From the NCBI RefSeq assembly GCF_008370045.1, contig NZ_VOBN01000001.1, positions 496,001-560,000 on the forward strand: a stretch of DNA of 64,000 nt, read 5' to 3'. Of this stretch, positions 7,399 to 15,157 are shown in pieces. The notes beneath the pieces are model-generated. The model was not told the origin of the DNA, made no database searches, and saw nothing but the letters and a program-made list of their open reading frames with translations. Both the position numbers and the translations under genes were made by a program. This DNA is from Pseudomonas sp. ANT_J12 (GTDB taxonomy: Bacteria > Pseudomonadota > Gammaproteobacteria > Pseudomonadales > Pseudomonadaceae). How positions within the stretch are numbered: the stretch's first letter is position 1; the number at the start of each line of letters is the position of its first letter.

Positions 7399-8136
7399 TC
7401 ATTGAACGCTCGTGAAGTCACCTGGCAACACATAGTTTTTACCGTCGTACCGAAGCGTCGTCTGTATCGGTTTGGCGGTCACGGAGTTGGATACACACGC
7501 CTCGCCCTCACCCTTCCCGACCGTGCTCATGGACACTGTTTTGACAATCAGGTCCGCGTAGCCATGGGAGCTGGTCTTGCCGATTTCGAGGGTTCGAGTG
7601 ATTTCATAACGCTCGCCGGCACAATTGCCATCCCATTCACCGCCGTACTGATAGGTGATGAGTCGATCCATGACCGGACGCAGCGTGTTGCCCTCTTTGA
7701 CGTAGAGCGAGAGCAACGTTTCATCCATTGGGTTGACCCGTGACGAGCCCTTGAACGTGGCGCGCACGCCGAAGGCTCGCAGGTTGGGGGTAAGCGTGTA
7801 GCGCGCCGTATCGAGTTGCAGGTCTTCAAAGGTAATGGCATCCGACTCGAACGCGGACGACTGGTGATAAGTCGCCAGCGGTTTCGAATCACCCGCCGAG
7901 ACAACGGCAAGGTCGAGATCATATTTACCCTCGGGACCGGAACCGCTGGCCGAAAAGCCCGACTCGAATTGCGAGATCGCCGTAATCGCCAGCCCCGGGT
8001 AAGCGGGCCAGTCCTTGCACACCGAATAGCCAAAATCCCCATAAAACGGTGGCTTCTCACACGCAGCAAATGCCTGCCCCGTCATCACCAGACCGCACAG
8101 CGCTGCAAAACCCATCCAGCCAGACTTCAATGTCAT
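7399..8136 (-). CDS. Secreted four-cysteine protein of unknown function, copy 2
   Basis: A 245-residue paralogue of the protein at 6647-7375 and of equally unknown function. It has a signal peptide (MTLKSGWMGFAALCGLVMTG, cleavage after QAFA) and the same four cysteines. Blocks shared between the copies include WPAY, SKPLATY/AKPLASY, LDTARY-LTP, RAFG, LRPV, GEWDGNCAG, and YDGK-YV-P close to the end. It is the first gene of a likely three-gene unit ending in fosA, and AAGGAACAGGGA precedes its ATG. The C-terminal block YDGKNYVLPG is repeated as YDGKQYVVPE in copy 1, so the ends are under constraint. There are no membrane helices beyond the signal peptide. Confidence 0.78.
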   Translation of the reverse strand: MTLKSGWMGFAALCGLVMTGQAFAACEKPPFYGDFGYSVCKDWPAYPGLAITAISQFESGFSASGSGPEGKYDLDLAVVSAGDSKPLATYHQSSAFESDAITFEDLQLDTARYTLTPNLRAFGVRATFKGSSRVNPMDETLLSLYVKEGNTLRPVMDRLITYQYGGEWDGNCAGERYEITRTLEIGKTSSHGYADLIVKTVSMSTVGKGEGEACVSNSVTAKPIQTTLRYDGKNYVLPGDFTSVQ

Positions 8137-8300
8137 TCCCTGTTCCTTGTGTGTTTCAAACCAGTCAAATGCTGCCGCGCACTATCCTCGGTGCGCGGCT
8201 TCCGCTCAACAAATTGTTACGACAAGAAGAACGGACCGGACCGCCACTCGACGCGGCCACATTGTATGTTCGAGTTACAAGCCGTGAAATCGAGACCTCC

Positions 8301-8606
8301 ATGCCTAACTTTTCAGAGCATCTGCCACTTAACACCGCCGATACTTCCACCAACCATTCCTGGGAAATGGAGGACATTCGGGCGGCGATCAAAGAAGCCG
8401 ATGCAGGTGACTTCGCTACAACCGAGGAGTTGAATGCAATCGCCGAAAAATGGCGCCCAGTGCCTAATACCGATCATTCAGGCCTGACACCGAACCTGTG
8501 GCGAGGGAGCTTGCTCCCGCCGGGCTGCGAAGCGGCCCTCTCTTTACCTAAAAAGAAGGGGACTGCTATGCAGTCCAGCGCGAGCAAGCTCCCTCGCCAC
8601 AAGTGA
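8301..8606 (+). CDS. Small protein with antitoxin-like segment; repeat-encoded tail
   Basis: A frame of 101 codons from the ATG at 8301. The unique part (about residues 1-65) contains MEDIRAAIKEADAGDFATTE followed by ELNAIAEKW, a pattern seen at the C-terminus of many ribbon-helix-helix-type antitoxins (EADAGDFAS-EEV...W). No toxin gene lies beside it. From codon 66 on (8496-8603) the frame runs straight through a B-family palindromic repeat, and the stop lies immediately after it, so the last 36 residues look like translated repeat DNA. The ribosome-binding site is poor. It may be a genuine orphan antitoxin-like protein with a replaced tail, or a remnant. Confidence 0.45.
   Translation: MPNFSEHLPLNTADTSTNHSWEMEDIRAAIKEADAGDFATTEELNAIAEKWRPVPNTDHSGLTPNLWRGSLLPPGCEAALSLPKKKGTAMQSSASKLPRHK
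8496..8603. repeat. B-family palindromic repeat
   Basis: Arms CTGTGGCGAGGGAGC and GCTCCCTCGCCACAAG enclose about 70 bases. It provides the end of the small frame at 8301 and lies just before the stop codon of the LysR gene on the other strand. Confidence 0.8.
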
Positions 8607-8615
8607 CTCATCGGC

Positions 8616-9521
8616 TTAACTGACTGGGTTTATCCCCTGCCCAATCCGCCCATTCAACCAATTCAACGCCTGATCCCCGCCCCGCCGTTTATGCCAGGCC
8701 AGCACAAAGGTAAACGACGGAATATGAAACGGCGGCGCCACGACGATCAATGTCTTTTCATCGACGTCGCGCAACCCACGCGAGGCCACCGTCAGGATCA
8801 AATCCGTCCCGGCGATAAATTCCGGCGCAACACTCCAGTGCGGCAGGCTGATTGCCACGCGTCGGCGCTCCCTTAACGCCGTTAGTGCCCGTTCGATTTC
8901 CGGGGTGCCGCTGCCGCGCATTTCCAGCAGGACGTGGGGGCGGGCCAGATAGGTTGGCAAGTCAAGTGTGCCGTCGGCGGGCAGGCTGTGGCGGTCGACC
9001 AGGCAGGCGTAGTGCTCGTCGAACAACGGCGTGCTGCGCAGTTCGTTGGGCAGTTCCGGAAACACGCCGGCCGCGACGTCGATATCACCGTTGAGCACGC
9101 CATCGAGCATGCCTTCGCGGCTGGCGTGGCTGATTTGAAGGTCGATGCCCGGCGCTTCCCGGCGCAAGGTGCGGATCAGCCCCGGCAGGACGATGGCCGC
9201 GCCGTAGTCGGACATCGCCAGGCGAAAGGTGCGCTTGGCGGTGGCCGGATCGAAGGTGTTCGGCGCCAGCAGCGATTGCACCTGGGCCAGGGCTTCGGCC
9301 AAGGGTGCGATCAACTCCAGCGCTCTTGGGGTCGTCACGAGCGTGGCGCCGGCGCGCACCAGCAATGGATCGCCGAGCAGATCGCGCAAGCGTCCCAACG
9401 CATGGCTGACCGCCGGTTGACTCAGGTGCAGACGCTCGGCGGCGCGGGTCACATGCTGCTCGCTGAGCAAGGCGTCGAGGATCACCAGCAGGTTGAGGTC
9501 GATGCGTCGTAGATCATTCAT
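8616..9521 (-). CDS. LysR-family transcriptional regulator
   Basis: A 301-residue LysR regulator. The N-terminal winged helix is clear: RRIDLNLLVILDALLSEQHV, TRAAERLHLSQPAVSHALGR, LRDLLGDPLLVR. The rest is a periplasmic-binding-protein-like effector domain, with an unusually long final segment typical of the NodD/PcaQ-like branch (FHIPSFTFVLAWHKR...ALNWL). ATGs at 9521, 9530 and 9539 are all in frame and none has a good ribosome-binding site; I chose 9521 because it matches the usual start of this subfamily (MNDLRRIDLNL). The divergent DMT-family gene begins 87 bases away and is the likely target. The gap is A/T-rich with a short palindrome AATTTAAATT at 9550-9559. Confidence 0.85.
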   Translation of the reverse strand: MNDLRRIDLNLLVILDALLSEQHVTRAAERLHLSQPAVSHALGRLRDLLGDPLLVRAGATLVTTPRALELIAPLAEALAQVQSLLAPNTFDPATAKRTFRLAMSDYGAAIVLPGLIRTLRREAPGIDLQISHASREGMLDGVLNGDIDVAAGVFPELPNELRSTPLFDEHYACLVDRHSLPADGTLDLPTYLARPHVLLEMRGSGTPEIERALTALRERRRVAISLPHWSVAPEFIAGTDLILTVASRGLRDVDEKTLIVVAPPFHIPSFTFVLAWHKRRGGDQALNWLNGRIGQGINPVS

Positions 9522-9608
9522 CTGCTGCATGTTCTGCATAGCGTATTGGAATTTAAATTTGCGCGGCGAATACCTTAGAGTCCAGCAAAACCTGTTGGAG
9601 TCATGAAC

Positions 9609-10097
9609 ATGAGTACGTTGCAGTGGGCCGGCCTGTTGCTGCTGGCGGTGATTGCCGGGGCGGTGGTGCCGTTTCAAAGTGCGATCAATGCCAACCTGAG
9701 TCGCGGCCTCGGGCATCCGTTATGGGCGACGCTGGCCTCGTTGCTGGTGAGTTTGCTGGTGTTGCTGCCGATCATCCTCGCCCTGCGTTTGCCGCTGCCG
9801 TCGTTGGCGTTTATCAGCAAGGCGCCGTTGTGGATGTGGGCCGGTGGTGTGTTCGGCGTGTGCTTTGTGGCGCTGGCGGTGATGTTGCTGCCGAAACTCG
9901 GTGCGTCAGGCTTTGTGGTGCTGGCGCTGACCGGGCAAGTGATTGCCTCGATGCTGCTCGATCATTTCGGACTGTTCGGGCTGGTGGAGCGGCAGTTGAC
10001 CTTGCCCCGGGTGTTGGGCGCGGTGTTGCTGGTGGCGGGGGTGGTGTTGATTCAGTTCAGTGGAGCATCGGGTAAAGCGTTGATTGCGACTTCTTGA
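9609..10097 (+). CDS. DMT-family transporter, DUF606/YdcZ type
   Basis: A 162-residue inner-membrane protein with five hydrophobic helices, of the short DUF606 (YdcZ) branch of the drug/metabolite transporter superfamily. The start MSTLQWAGLLLLAVIAGAVV and the PFQSAINANLSRGLGHPLWA loop are typical, as is the closing VLGAVLLVAGVVLIQ helix. Short members act as homo- or heterodimers; substrate is unknown. Two ATGs are close together; I chose 9609 because GGAG lies eight bases upstream, whereas it is only two bases from the ATG at 9603. The divergent LysR gene suggests substrate-responsive control. Confidence 0.82.
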   Translation: MSTLQWAGLLLLAVIAGAVVPFQSAINANLSRGLGHPLWATLASLLVSLLVLLPIILALRLPLPSLAFISKAPLWMWAGGVFGVCFVALAVMLLPKLGASGFVVLALTGQVIASMLLDHFGLFGLVERQLTLPRVLGAVLLVAGVVLIQFSGASGKALIATS

Positions 10098-10102
10098 AAA
10101 TC

Positions 10103-10177
10103 AAAAGATCGCAGGCTGCGCCAGCGCCTACGGGGATGCGTGGTCCCTGTCGGCGCTGGGGCAGCCTGCGATCTTTT
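10103..10177. repeat. C-family palindromic repeat between convergent genes
   Basis: AAAAGATCGCAGGCTGCG...CAGCGCC pairs with GGCGCTG...CAGCCTGCGATCTTTT. The right arm reaches the TAA of the MFS gene on the minus strand. It sits between two convergent genes with T-runs on both sides, as expected for a bidirectional terminator. Confidence 0.8.
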
Positions 10178-11507
10178 AAAACTTGTCGAGGGTGCGCAGC
10201 TTCTGCGGCAAGCCCCACATCAGCAGTGCAGCCGCAATCAGCGCCGCAACGCCAATCACGTACAGCGCCGGGGTGGTGCTGCCGGTCAGGTCCTTGATCC
10301 GCCCCACCATCACCGGGCTGACGATGCCGCCAAACTGGCCAAGGGTGTTGATCACGGCGATCCCGCCCGCCGCACCGGCACCCGCGCCGGCCAGCAGTTT
10401 CGGCGGCAGGGTCCAGAAGCTCGGGATGCAGGCAATGATCCCGGCACCGAGCAAGCCCAGCGCGACAATCAGGAACGTCGTGTGGCTGGCGAAGATCCCG
10501 GCACAAAAGAACCCGACCGCCCCCAGCGTCACCAGGCCGGCGACAAACTTGCGGCGCTCACCGGTGGCGTCAGACAAGCGCCCGATCACCACCATGCTGA
10601 TCGCCCCGCAGATGTAGGGAATGGCGGTCAGCAAACCGATCATCACCGGGCTTTCGGTACCCGCGCTGCGGATCAATTGCGGTGCCCAGAAATTCAAGCC
10701 GTAGGACGCGACCTGGATCAGAAAGTAGATCAGCCCCAAGGTCAGGAACCCCGGAATCTTCAACGCCGCGAGCAGCGAGCCGCCGCCCTTGTGCGGTTCA
10801 TGGTGAGCGATGCGGCTGGCCAGCAGGGTTTTCTCCGCAGCGGTCAGCCAATGGGCGTCTTCGATGCGGTCCTTGAGCAATTTCAGCACCAGCAAACCGA
10901 GAACGATGCAGGGCACGCCGCCGAGCAGAAACAGCCAGTGCCAGCCGCGCATGTCCATAAAGCCGTCGAGGTGTTGCAGCACCAGACCGGAGAACGGTGC
11001 GCCGACCAGACCGGCAAACGCCGAGGACAAAAACAGCATCGAAGTGATGCGCCCGCGATAGTGCTGCGGGAACCACAGCGTCAGGTAATACAGCACGCCT
11101 GGGGCAAAACCGGCCTCCATCGCGCCGATCACAAAGCGCAGCGCGTAGAACTGCCATTCGCTGTTGACGAAGACCATGGCGGCGGTGGCGACGCCCCAGG
11201 ACATCATGATCCGGGCGATCCAGCGCCGGGCGCCGACCTTGTACAGCATCATGTTGCTCGGCACCTCGAACAGCACGTAACCGACCACGAACAACCCGGC
11301 GCCGAGGCCGTAGGCGGTGTCGCTCAGGCTCAGGTCGGTCTGCAACTGGAACTTGGCGAAGCTGATGTTGATGCGGTCAAAAAATGCGAACAGGTAGCAG
11401 ACCATGATCAGCGGCATCAGGCGCCAGGCGACTTTGCTGACCAGGGCTTTTTCGACATCGTGGCTAACGGACGGGCTCGCGCCCGCCTCCAGTACGTTGA
11501 GGCTCAT
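10176..11507 (-). CDS. MFS transporter, anion:cation symporter (ACS)-like
   Basis: A 443-residue, 12-helix major facilitator, close to the ACS/phthalate-permease branch that carries organic anions with protons. Seen features: the first helix MPLIMVCYLFAFFDRINISF, the FEVPSN motif after helix 2, APGVLYYLTLWFP in helix 5 and the central loop between two six-helix halves. The ATG at 11507 has GGAG about eight bases upstream; a longer frame to 11654 runs through a palindromic repeat and is rejected. It follows the HMG-CoA-lyase-like and CoA-transferase genes on the same strand, separated by a repeat, so the substrate is probably the dicarboxylate they degrade. Confidence 0.85.
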   Translation of the reverse strand: MSLNVLEAGASPSVSHDVEKALVSKVAWRLMPLIMVCYLFAFFDRINISFAKFQLQTDLSLSDTAYGLGAGLFVVGYVLFEVPSNMMLYKVGARRWIARIMMSWGVATAAMVFVNSEWQFYALRFVIGAMEAGFAPGVLYYLTLWFPQHYRGRITSMLFLSSAFAGLVGAPFSGLVLQHLDGFMDMRGWHWLFLLGGVPCIVLGLLVLKLLKDRIEDAHWLTAAEKTLLASRIAHHEPHKGGGSLLAALKIPGFLTLGLIYFLIQVASYGLNFWAPQLIRSAGTESPVMIGLLTAIPYICGAISMVVIGRLSDATGERRKFVAGLVTLGAVGFFCAGIFASHTTFLIVALGLLGAGIIACIPSFWTLPPKLLAGAGAGAAGGIAVINTLGQFGGIVSPVMVGRIKDLTGSTTPALYVIGVAALIAAALLMWGLPQKLRTLDKF

Positions 11508-11575
11508 GGGGTTTCTCCAGGCGGACTGCCCGTGGGTGTCCGATTGTTTTTGTTGTCTGGTTTGTAATCGTTTTT

Positions 11576-11669
11576 CTGTAGGAGCGAGGCTTGCCCGCGA
11601 AGGCGGTGTGTCAGTCAACGATGATGTTGAATGTGAGGGCCTCTTCGCGGGCAAGCCTCGCTCCTACAG
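11576..11669. repeat. A-family palindromic repeat
   Basis: CTGTAGGAGCGAGGCTTGCC...GCGAAG and its inverted partner CTTCGCGGGCAAGCCTCGC...CTACAG enclose about 38 bases. It separates the MFS gene from the lyase gene on the same strand. Confidence 0.85.
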
Positions 11670-11685
11670 GGAGTATTCGGTGGTG

Positions 11686-12612
11686 TCAGGATGGGCTTGG
11701 GTGCAGGTCGCAGTTGCGTCCGGCCTTGGCCAGTTGGCCGGGCACTTCGTGGCCCAGCAGTGCTGGCAAGCCTCGGGACAGTTTCAGCAGCAGCGGCAGG
11801 TCGATGCCGGTGTGGATGCCGATTTCATCGCACAGGTTGACCAGGTCTTCGGTGCAGATATTGCCCGAGGCGCCCGGGGCAAACGGGCAACCGCCGAGGC
11901 CGCCGAGCGCGGCGTCGAAGCGGCGGGCGCCGGCCTCGTAGGCGGCCAGCACGTTGCACAAACCGAGACCGCGGGTGTTGTGGAAATGCAGGGTCAGGTC
12001 CGCCGGCGACACCCGCTGCAACACCCGCCGCACCAGTCGATCCACTTGCCGCGGATTGGCCATGCCGGTGGTGTCGGCCAGGGTGATGCCTTGAATGCCG
12101 AGTTCCTGATAGGCCTCGACGATTTGCAGCACGCGATCCTCATCGATCTTGCCTTCGAACGGGCAGCCAAACGTGGTGGCGATGCTGCCGTTGAGGCGCA
12201 CCTGTGTGCCGTCGACGTACTGCACGATCTCGCCGAACGCCGCCAATGAGTCTTCACAGCGCATGCGCATGTTGGCCAGGTTGTGGGTCTGGCTGGCAGA
12301 CATCACCAGATTCAGTTCATCCGCCCTTGTCGCCAACGCCCGTTGCGCGCCTTTCAAATTGGGGATCAATGCGACGTAGATCACCCCCGGTTGCCGGGTG
12401 ATGCCCTTGAACACCAACTCGCCATCGCGCAACGCCGCAATGGCCTTGGGCGAGACGAACGATCCCGCCTCGATCCGGCTGAACCCGGCCAGCGACAGCT
12501 GATCGATCAGCGCAATCTTGTCAGCGGTTTCAACCCAGGTCGGCTCGATCTGCAAACCGTCGCGCGGCGAGACTTCCTGCACGATCAGCGTCTGGGAAAA
12601 GTCAGTGATCAT
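11686..12612 (-). CDS. Hydroxymethylglutaryl-CoA lyase family protein
   Basis: A 308-residue TIM-barrel lyase of the HMGL-like family, which cleaves 3-hydroxy-acyl-CoAs such as HMG-CoA into acetoacetate and acetyl-CoA. Catalytic landmarks are all present: VSPRDGLQIE (arginine and metal-binding aspartate), HFHNTRGLGL (metal-binding histidines) and the loop GLGGCPFAPGASGN with the reactive cysteine. The start overlaps the stop of the CoA-transferase gene by four bases (ATGA), so the pair is translationally coupled. Coupling to a CaiB enzyme rather than to the leucine (liu) genes argues for a different entry route, an acid activated by CoA transfer and then cleaved. The substrate is an inference. 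Confidence 0.85.
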   Translation of the reverse strand: MITDFSQTLIVQEVSPRDGLQIEPTWVETADKIALIDQLSLAGFSRIEAGSFVSPKAIAALRDGELVFKGITRQPGVIYVALIPNLKGAQRALATRADELNLVMSASQTHNLANMRMRCEDSLAAFGEIVQYVDGTQVRLNGSIATTFGCPFEGKIDEDRVLQIVEAYQELGIQGITLADTTGMANPRQVDRLVRRVLQRVSPADLTLHFHNTRGLGLCNVLAAYEAGARRFDAALGGLGGCPFAPGASGNICTEDLVNLCDEIGIHTGIDLPLLLKLSRGLPALLGHEVPGQLAKAGRNCDLHPSPS

Positions 12613-13802
12613 TGCACCACTCCTGCGGCTTTCAGCCGTTCGATGTCGGAGCCGGTCAGGCCCAGCCCGGCAAGGATACCGTCAGTGTGCTGACCCAGTT
12701 GCGGCCCGGACCAGTTCACCCCGCCGGGGGTTTCGGAGAGTTTGGGCACGATGCCCGGCATCTTCACCGTGGCGCCGCCGGGCAGGTCGGCGTTGAGCAG
12801 CATGTCCCGCGCCTGGTAGTGCGGATCGGCGACGATGTCGGCCACCGAATAGATGCGCCCGGCCGGGACTTCGGCGGCTTCGAGCGCGGCCAGCACGTCA
12901 TCGATGGGCAGGCTGCTGGTCCAGTGGGTGATGGCGGCGTCGAGCACATTGCTTTTCAAGGCGCGGCCGTCGTTGTGGGCGAATTCCGGGGCGTCGGCCA
13001 GATCGCTGCGACCAATCACATTCATCAAGCGCTTGTAGATCGGGTCGCTGTTGCCGGCGATCACCACATAGGCGCCATCGGCGGTCAGGTAGGTATTCGA
13101 CGGTGCAATGCCCGGCAACGCCCCGCCGCTGCGTTCGCGAATGTGGCCTTGCATGTCGTATTCCGGCACCAGGCTTTCCATCACGTTGAACACGCTTTCG
13201 GCCAACGACACGTCCACCACTTGCCCGCCGCCCTGCCCGGTCTTGACCCGCAGCAGCGACATCAGCGCGCCGATCACCGCGTGCAACGACGCCAGGGAAT
13301 CGCCGAGGCTGACCCCGACCCGGGCCGGCGGTGAACCGGGGGTACCGGTGGTGTAGCGAATCCCGCCCATGGCCTCGCCGATGGCGCCGAAGCCCGGACG
13401 GTCGCGGTACGGGCCGGTCTGGCCGTAGCCGGAAATGCGCACCAGGGTCAGGTTGGGGTTGAGGGCGTGCAGCACGTCCCAGCCCAGGCCGAGTTTTTCC
13501 AGGGCGCCGGGGCGCAGGTTCTCGATCAGCACGTCGGCGCTGGTCGCCAATTGCTTGACCAGTTCGATGCCTTCAGGGGATTTGAGATTTAGCGCCAGAG
13601 ACTTCTTGTTGCGCGATTGCAGGTACCACCACAGCGAGGTGCCCTCGTGCAGTTTTCGCCATTTGCGCAGGGGATCACCCTGGCCCATGGCTTCGATCTT
13701 GATCACCTCGGCGCCAAACTCGGCGAGCATGCGCGCAGCAAACGGTGCAGCGATCAGCGTGCCGATCTCGATCACCTTGATTGCACTCAGGGGGGCAGTC
13801 AT
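12609..13802 (-). CDS. CaiB/BaiF-family (class III) CoA-transferase
   Basis: A 397-residue class III CoA-transferase. Family features: the start LSAIKVIEIGTLIAAPFAAR followed by MLAEFGAEVIKIE, NLKSPEGIELVKQLA, IENLRPGALEKLGLGWD, SGYGQTGPYRDRPGFGAI, and the conserved aspartate in GVSLGDSLASLHAV that forms the acyl-anhydride intermediate. Members move CoA between carboxylic acids without ATP. It overlaps the lyase gene by four bases. The likely operon is CoA-transferase, lyase and (beyond a repeat) the MFS transporter, with a LysR gene upstream on the same strand. A donor such as succinyl-CoA or acetyl-CoA is usual for the family but cannot be read here. Confidence 0.87.
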   Translation of the reverse strand: MTAPLSAIKVIEIGTLIAAPFAARMLAEFGAEVIKIEAMGQGDPLRKWRKLHEGTSLWWYLQSRNKKSLALNLKSPEGIELVKQLATSADVLIENLRPGALEKLGLGWDVLHALNPNLTLVRISGYGQTGPYRDRPGFGAIGEAMGGIRYTTGTPGSPPARVGVSLGDSLASLHAVIGALMSLLRVKTGQGGGQVVDVSLAESVFNVMESLVPEYDMQGHIRERSGGALPGIAPSNTYLTADGAYVVIAGNSDPIYKRLMNVIGRSDLADAPEFAHNDGRALKSNVLDAAITHWTSSLPIDDVLAALEAAEVPAGRIYSVADIVADPHYQARDMLLNADLPGGATVKMPGIVPKLSETPGGVNWSGPQLGQHTDGILAGLGLTGSDIERLKAAGVVQ

Positions 13803-13935
13803 CGCGGGGTACCTCTTATTCTTGGACTATGTGCCAAGGCTAGAGGACCGAGGGGTAAGGAATCCAACCTTCAGTTGGCAATGGGCGTTCGTGAAACGCG
13901 AACGCTCGGCCGACATTACCGCGACCTCAGGTCCG

Positions 13936-14026
13936 CCTTCGCGGGCAAGCCTCGCTCCTACAGGTTTGGTGGTGTTTCACGCCGGGCGCTGCCCTTGTAG
14001 GAGCGAGGCTTGTCCGCGAAGAGGCC
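13936..14026. repeat. A-family palindromic repeat
   Basis: Left arm CCTTCGCGGGCAAGCCTCGC...CTACAG, right arm TTGTAGGAGCGAGGCTTG...GCGAAGAGGCC, with one T for C change in the right arm. It lies between the LysR gene and the CoA-transferase gene, both on the minus strand. Confidence 0.82.
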
Positions 14027-14047
14027 GGCCCATCCAACAACGATCTG

Positions 14048-14956
14048 TCAGGCATGCCCGCGCAACTGCTCAAACAACATCCGACTCACCGGCGACAACC
14101 CCGCTTCATCGCGCACCACCAGAATCAACGCCCGATCCGACCAGTCATCGGTCAACGGCACCGCGTGCAACCCCAGCGCCCGGCCAAACAATTCATAGGC
14201 CTTTTGCGGCAGGATGCCGATGCCCATGTTGGCCTGGACCATCCGGCACATCGCATCAAATCCCGGCACATGAATCCGCAACCGCAGCACCTTGCCCGCC
14301 TTGCGCGCCGCCGCGTGGGTGCGCATGTTGATCGAGCTGGCGGCATGCAGGCCGACGTAATCGCTGTCCAGGGTATCGGCGAAGGCCAGGGTTTCACGGC
14401 TGGCCAAGGGATGATCCGGCGGCATCAACACCACCAGTTTGTCCTGGCGATACAGCACGCTGTGCAGGCCTTTGACGTCGCTGTCACTGGAGCAGATCCC
14501 CAGGTCCGCCACACCATCCAGCACGCCTTGAATCACCCCGCTGCTGGGACGCTCCTCAAGGTCGGTCTTCACTTGCGGATGCCGCTCGGAGAAGTCCCGC
14601 AAGTCTTCGGGCAGGAACTGAATGATCGCCGACAGGTTCGCCAGCATCCGCACATACCCGCGAATTCCGTGGCTGTGCTCGCCCAGTTCCAGGCCCATCT
14701 TCTCGACGTTGAACAACATCTGCCGGGCATGGTGCAACAGGGTTTCACCGGCCGGCGTCAGGGTCATGCCCTTGGCCTGACGCACGAACAGACTGATGCC
14801 GAACGCCTCCTCCAACTCCATCAAGCGCTTGCTGGCCGCCGACACCGCGATCGCTTCCCGCGTGGCCGCACGGGTCAGCGTGCCCTCTTCGTGGACGGCG
14901 ACGAATAACTGCAGGGTGATCAGGTCGAGGCGGCGGATCAGGCTTTTTTGCAGCAT
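14048..14956 (-). CDS. LysR-family transcriptional regulator
   Basis: A 302-residue LysR regulator with the winged helix at the N-terminus (RRLDLITLQLFVAVHEEGTL, TRAATREAIAVSAASKRLME, LEEAFGISLFVRQAKGMTLT) and a substrate-binding domain. The helix SAASKRLMELE in place of the common QPAVSR reads like the branch that regulates aromatic and organic-acid catabolism. It is on the same strand as, and directly upstream of, the CaiB-lyase-MFS unit, 245 bases away across a repeat; regulation of that unit is likely but unproven. The divergent neighbour is the alpha-oxoamine-synthase-like gene at 15158, about 200 bases away, which is an alternative target. Confidence 0.85.
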   Translation of the reverse strand: MLQKSLIRRLDLITLQLFVAVHEEGTLTRAATREAIAVSAASKRLMELEEAFGISLFVRQAKGMTLTPAGETLLHHARQMLFNVEKMGLELGEHSHGIRGYVRMLANLSAIIQFLPEDLRDFSERHPQVKTDLEERPSSGVIQGVLDGVADLGICSSDSDVKGLHSVLYRQDKLVVLMPPDHPLASRETLAFADTLDSDYVGLHAASSINMRTHAAARKAGKVLRLRIHVPGFDAMCRMVQANMGIGILPQKAYELFGRALGLHAVPLTDDWSDRALILVVRDEAGLSPVSRMLFEQLRGHA

Positions 14957-15157
14957 GGGTGGGCTCGATGGCGTGGGTTCGGCTGAGTCGGCAGGATAGC
15001 CCGGTTTTAGCCCACAGCCTCACACGCCACCGTCCTACACGTAAATCTCTTGTAACACTCAAACATGCAGGAATCGGCCGATTCAACGCTCCCGCCGCAT
15101 TCCGTAAAGTCTGGAAACACACAAACACGCTGTATCACACAAGGAGCAACACTCTCT

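Noticed and set aside
10140..11567. A 475-codon plus-strand frame opposite the MFS gene
   Set aside because: It starts inside a palindromic repeat and reads the complement of a 12-helix protein, giving a hydrophilic Gln/Arg-rich product.
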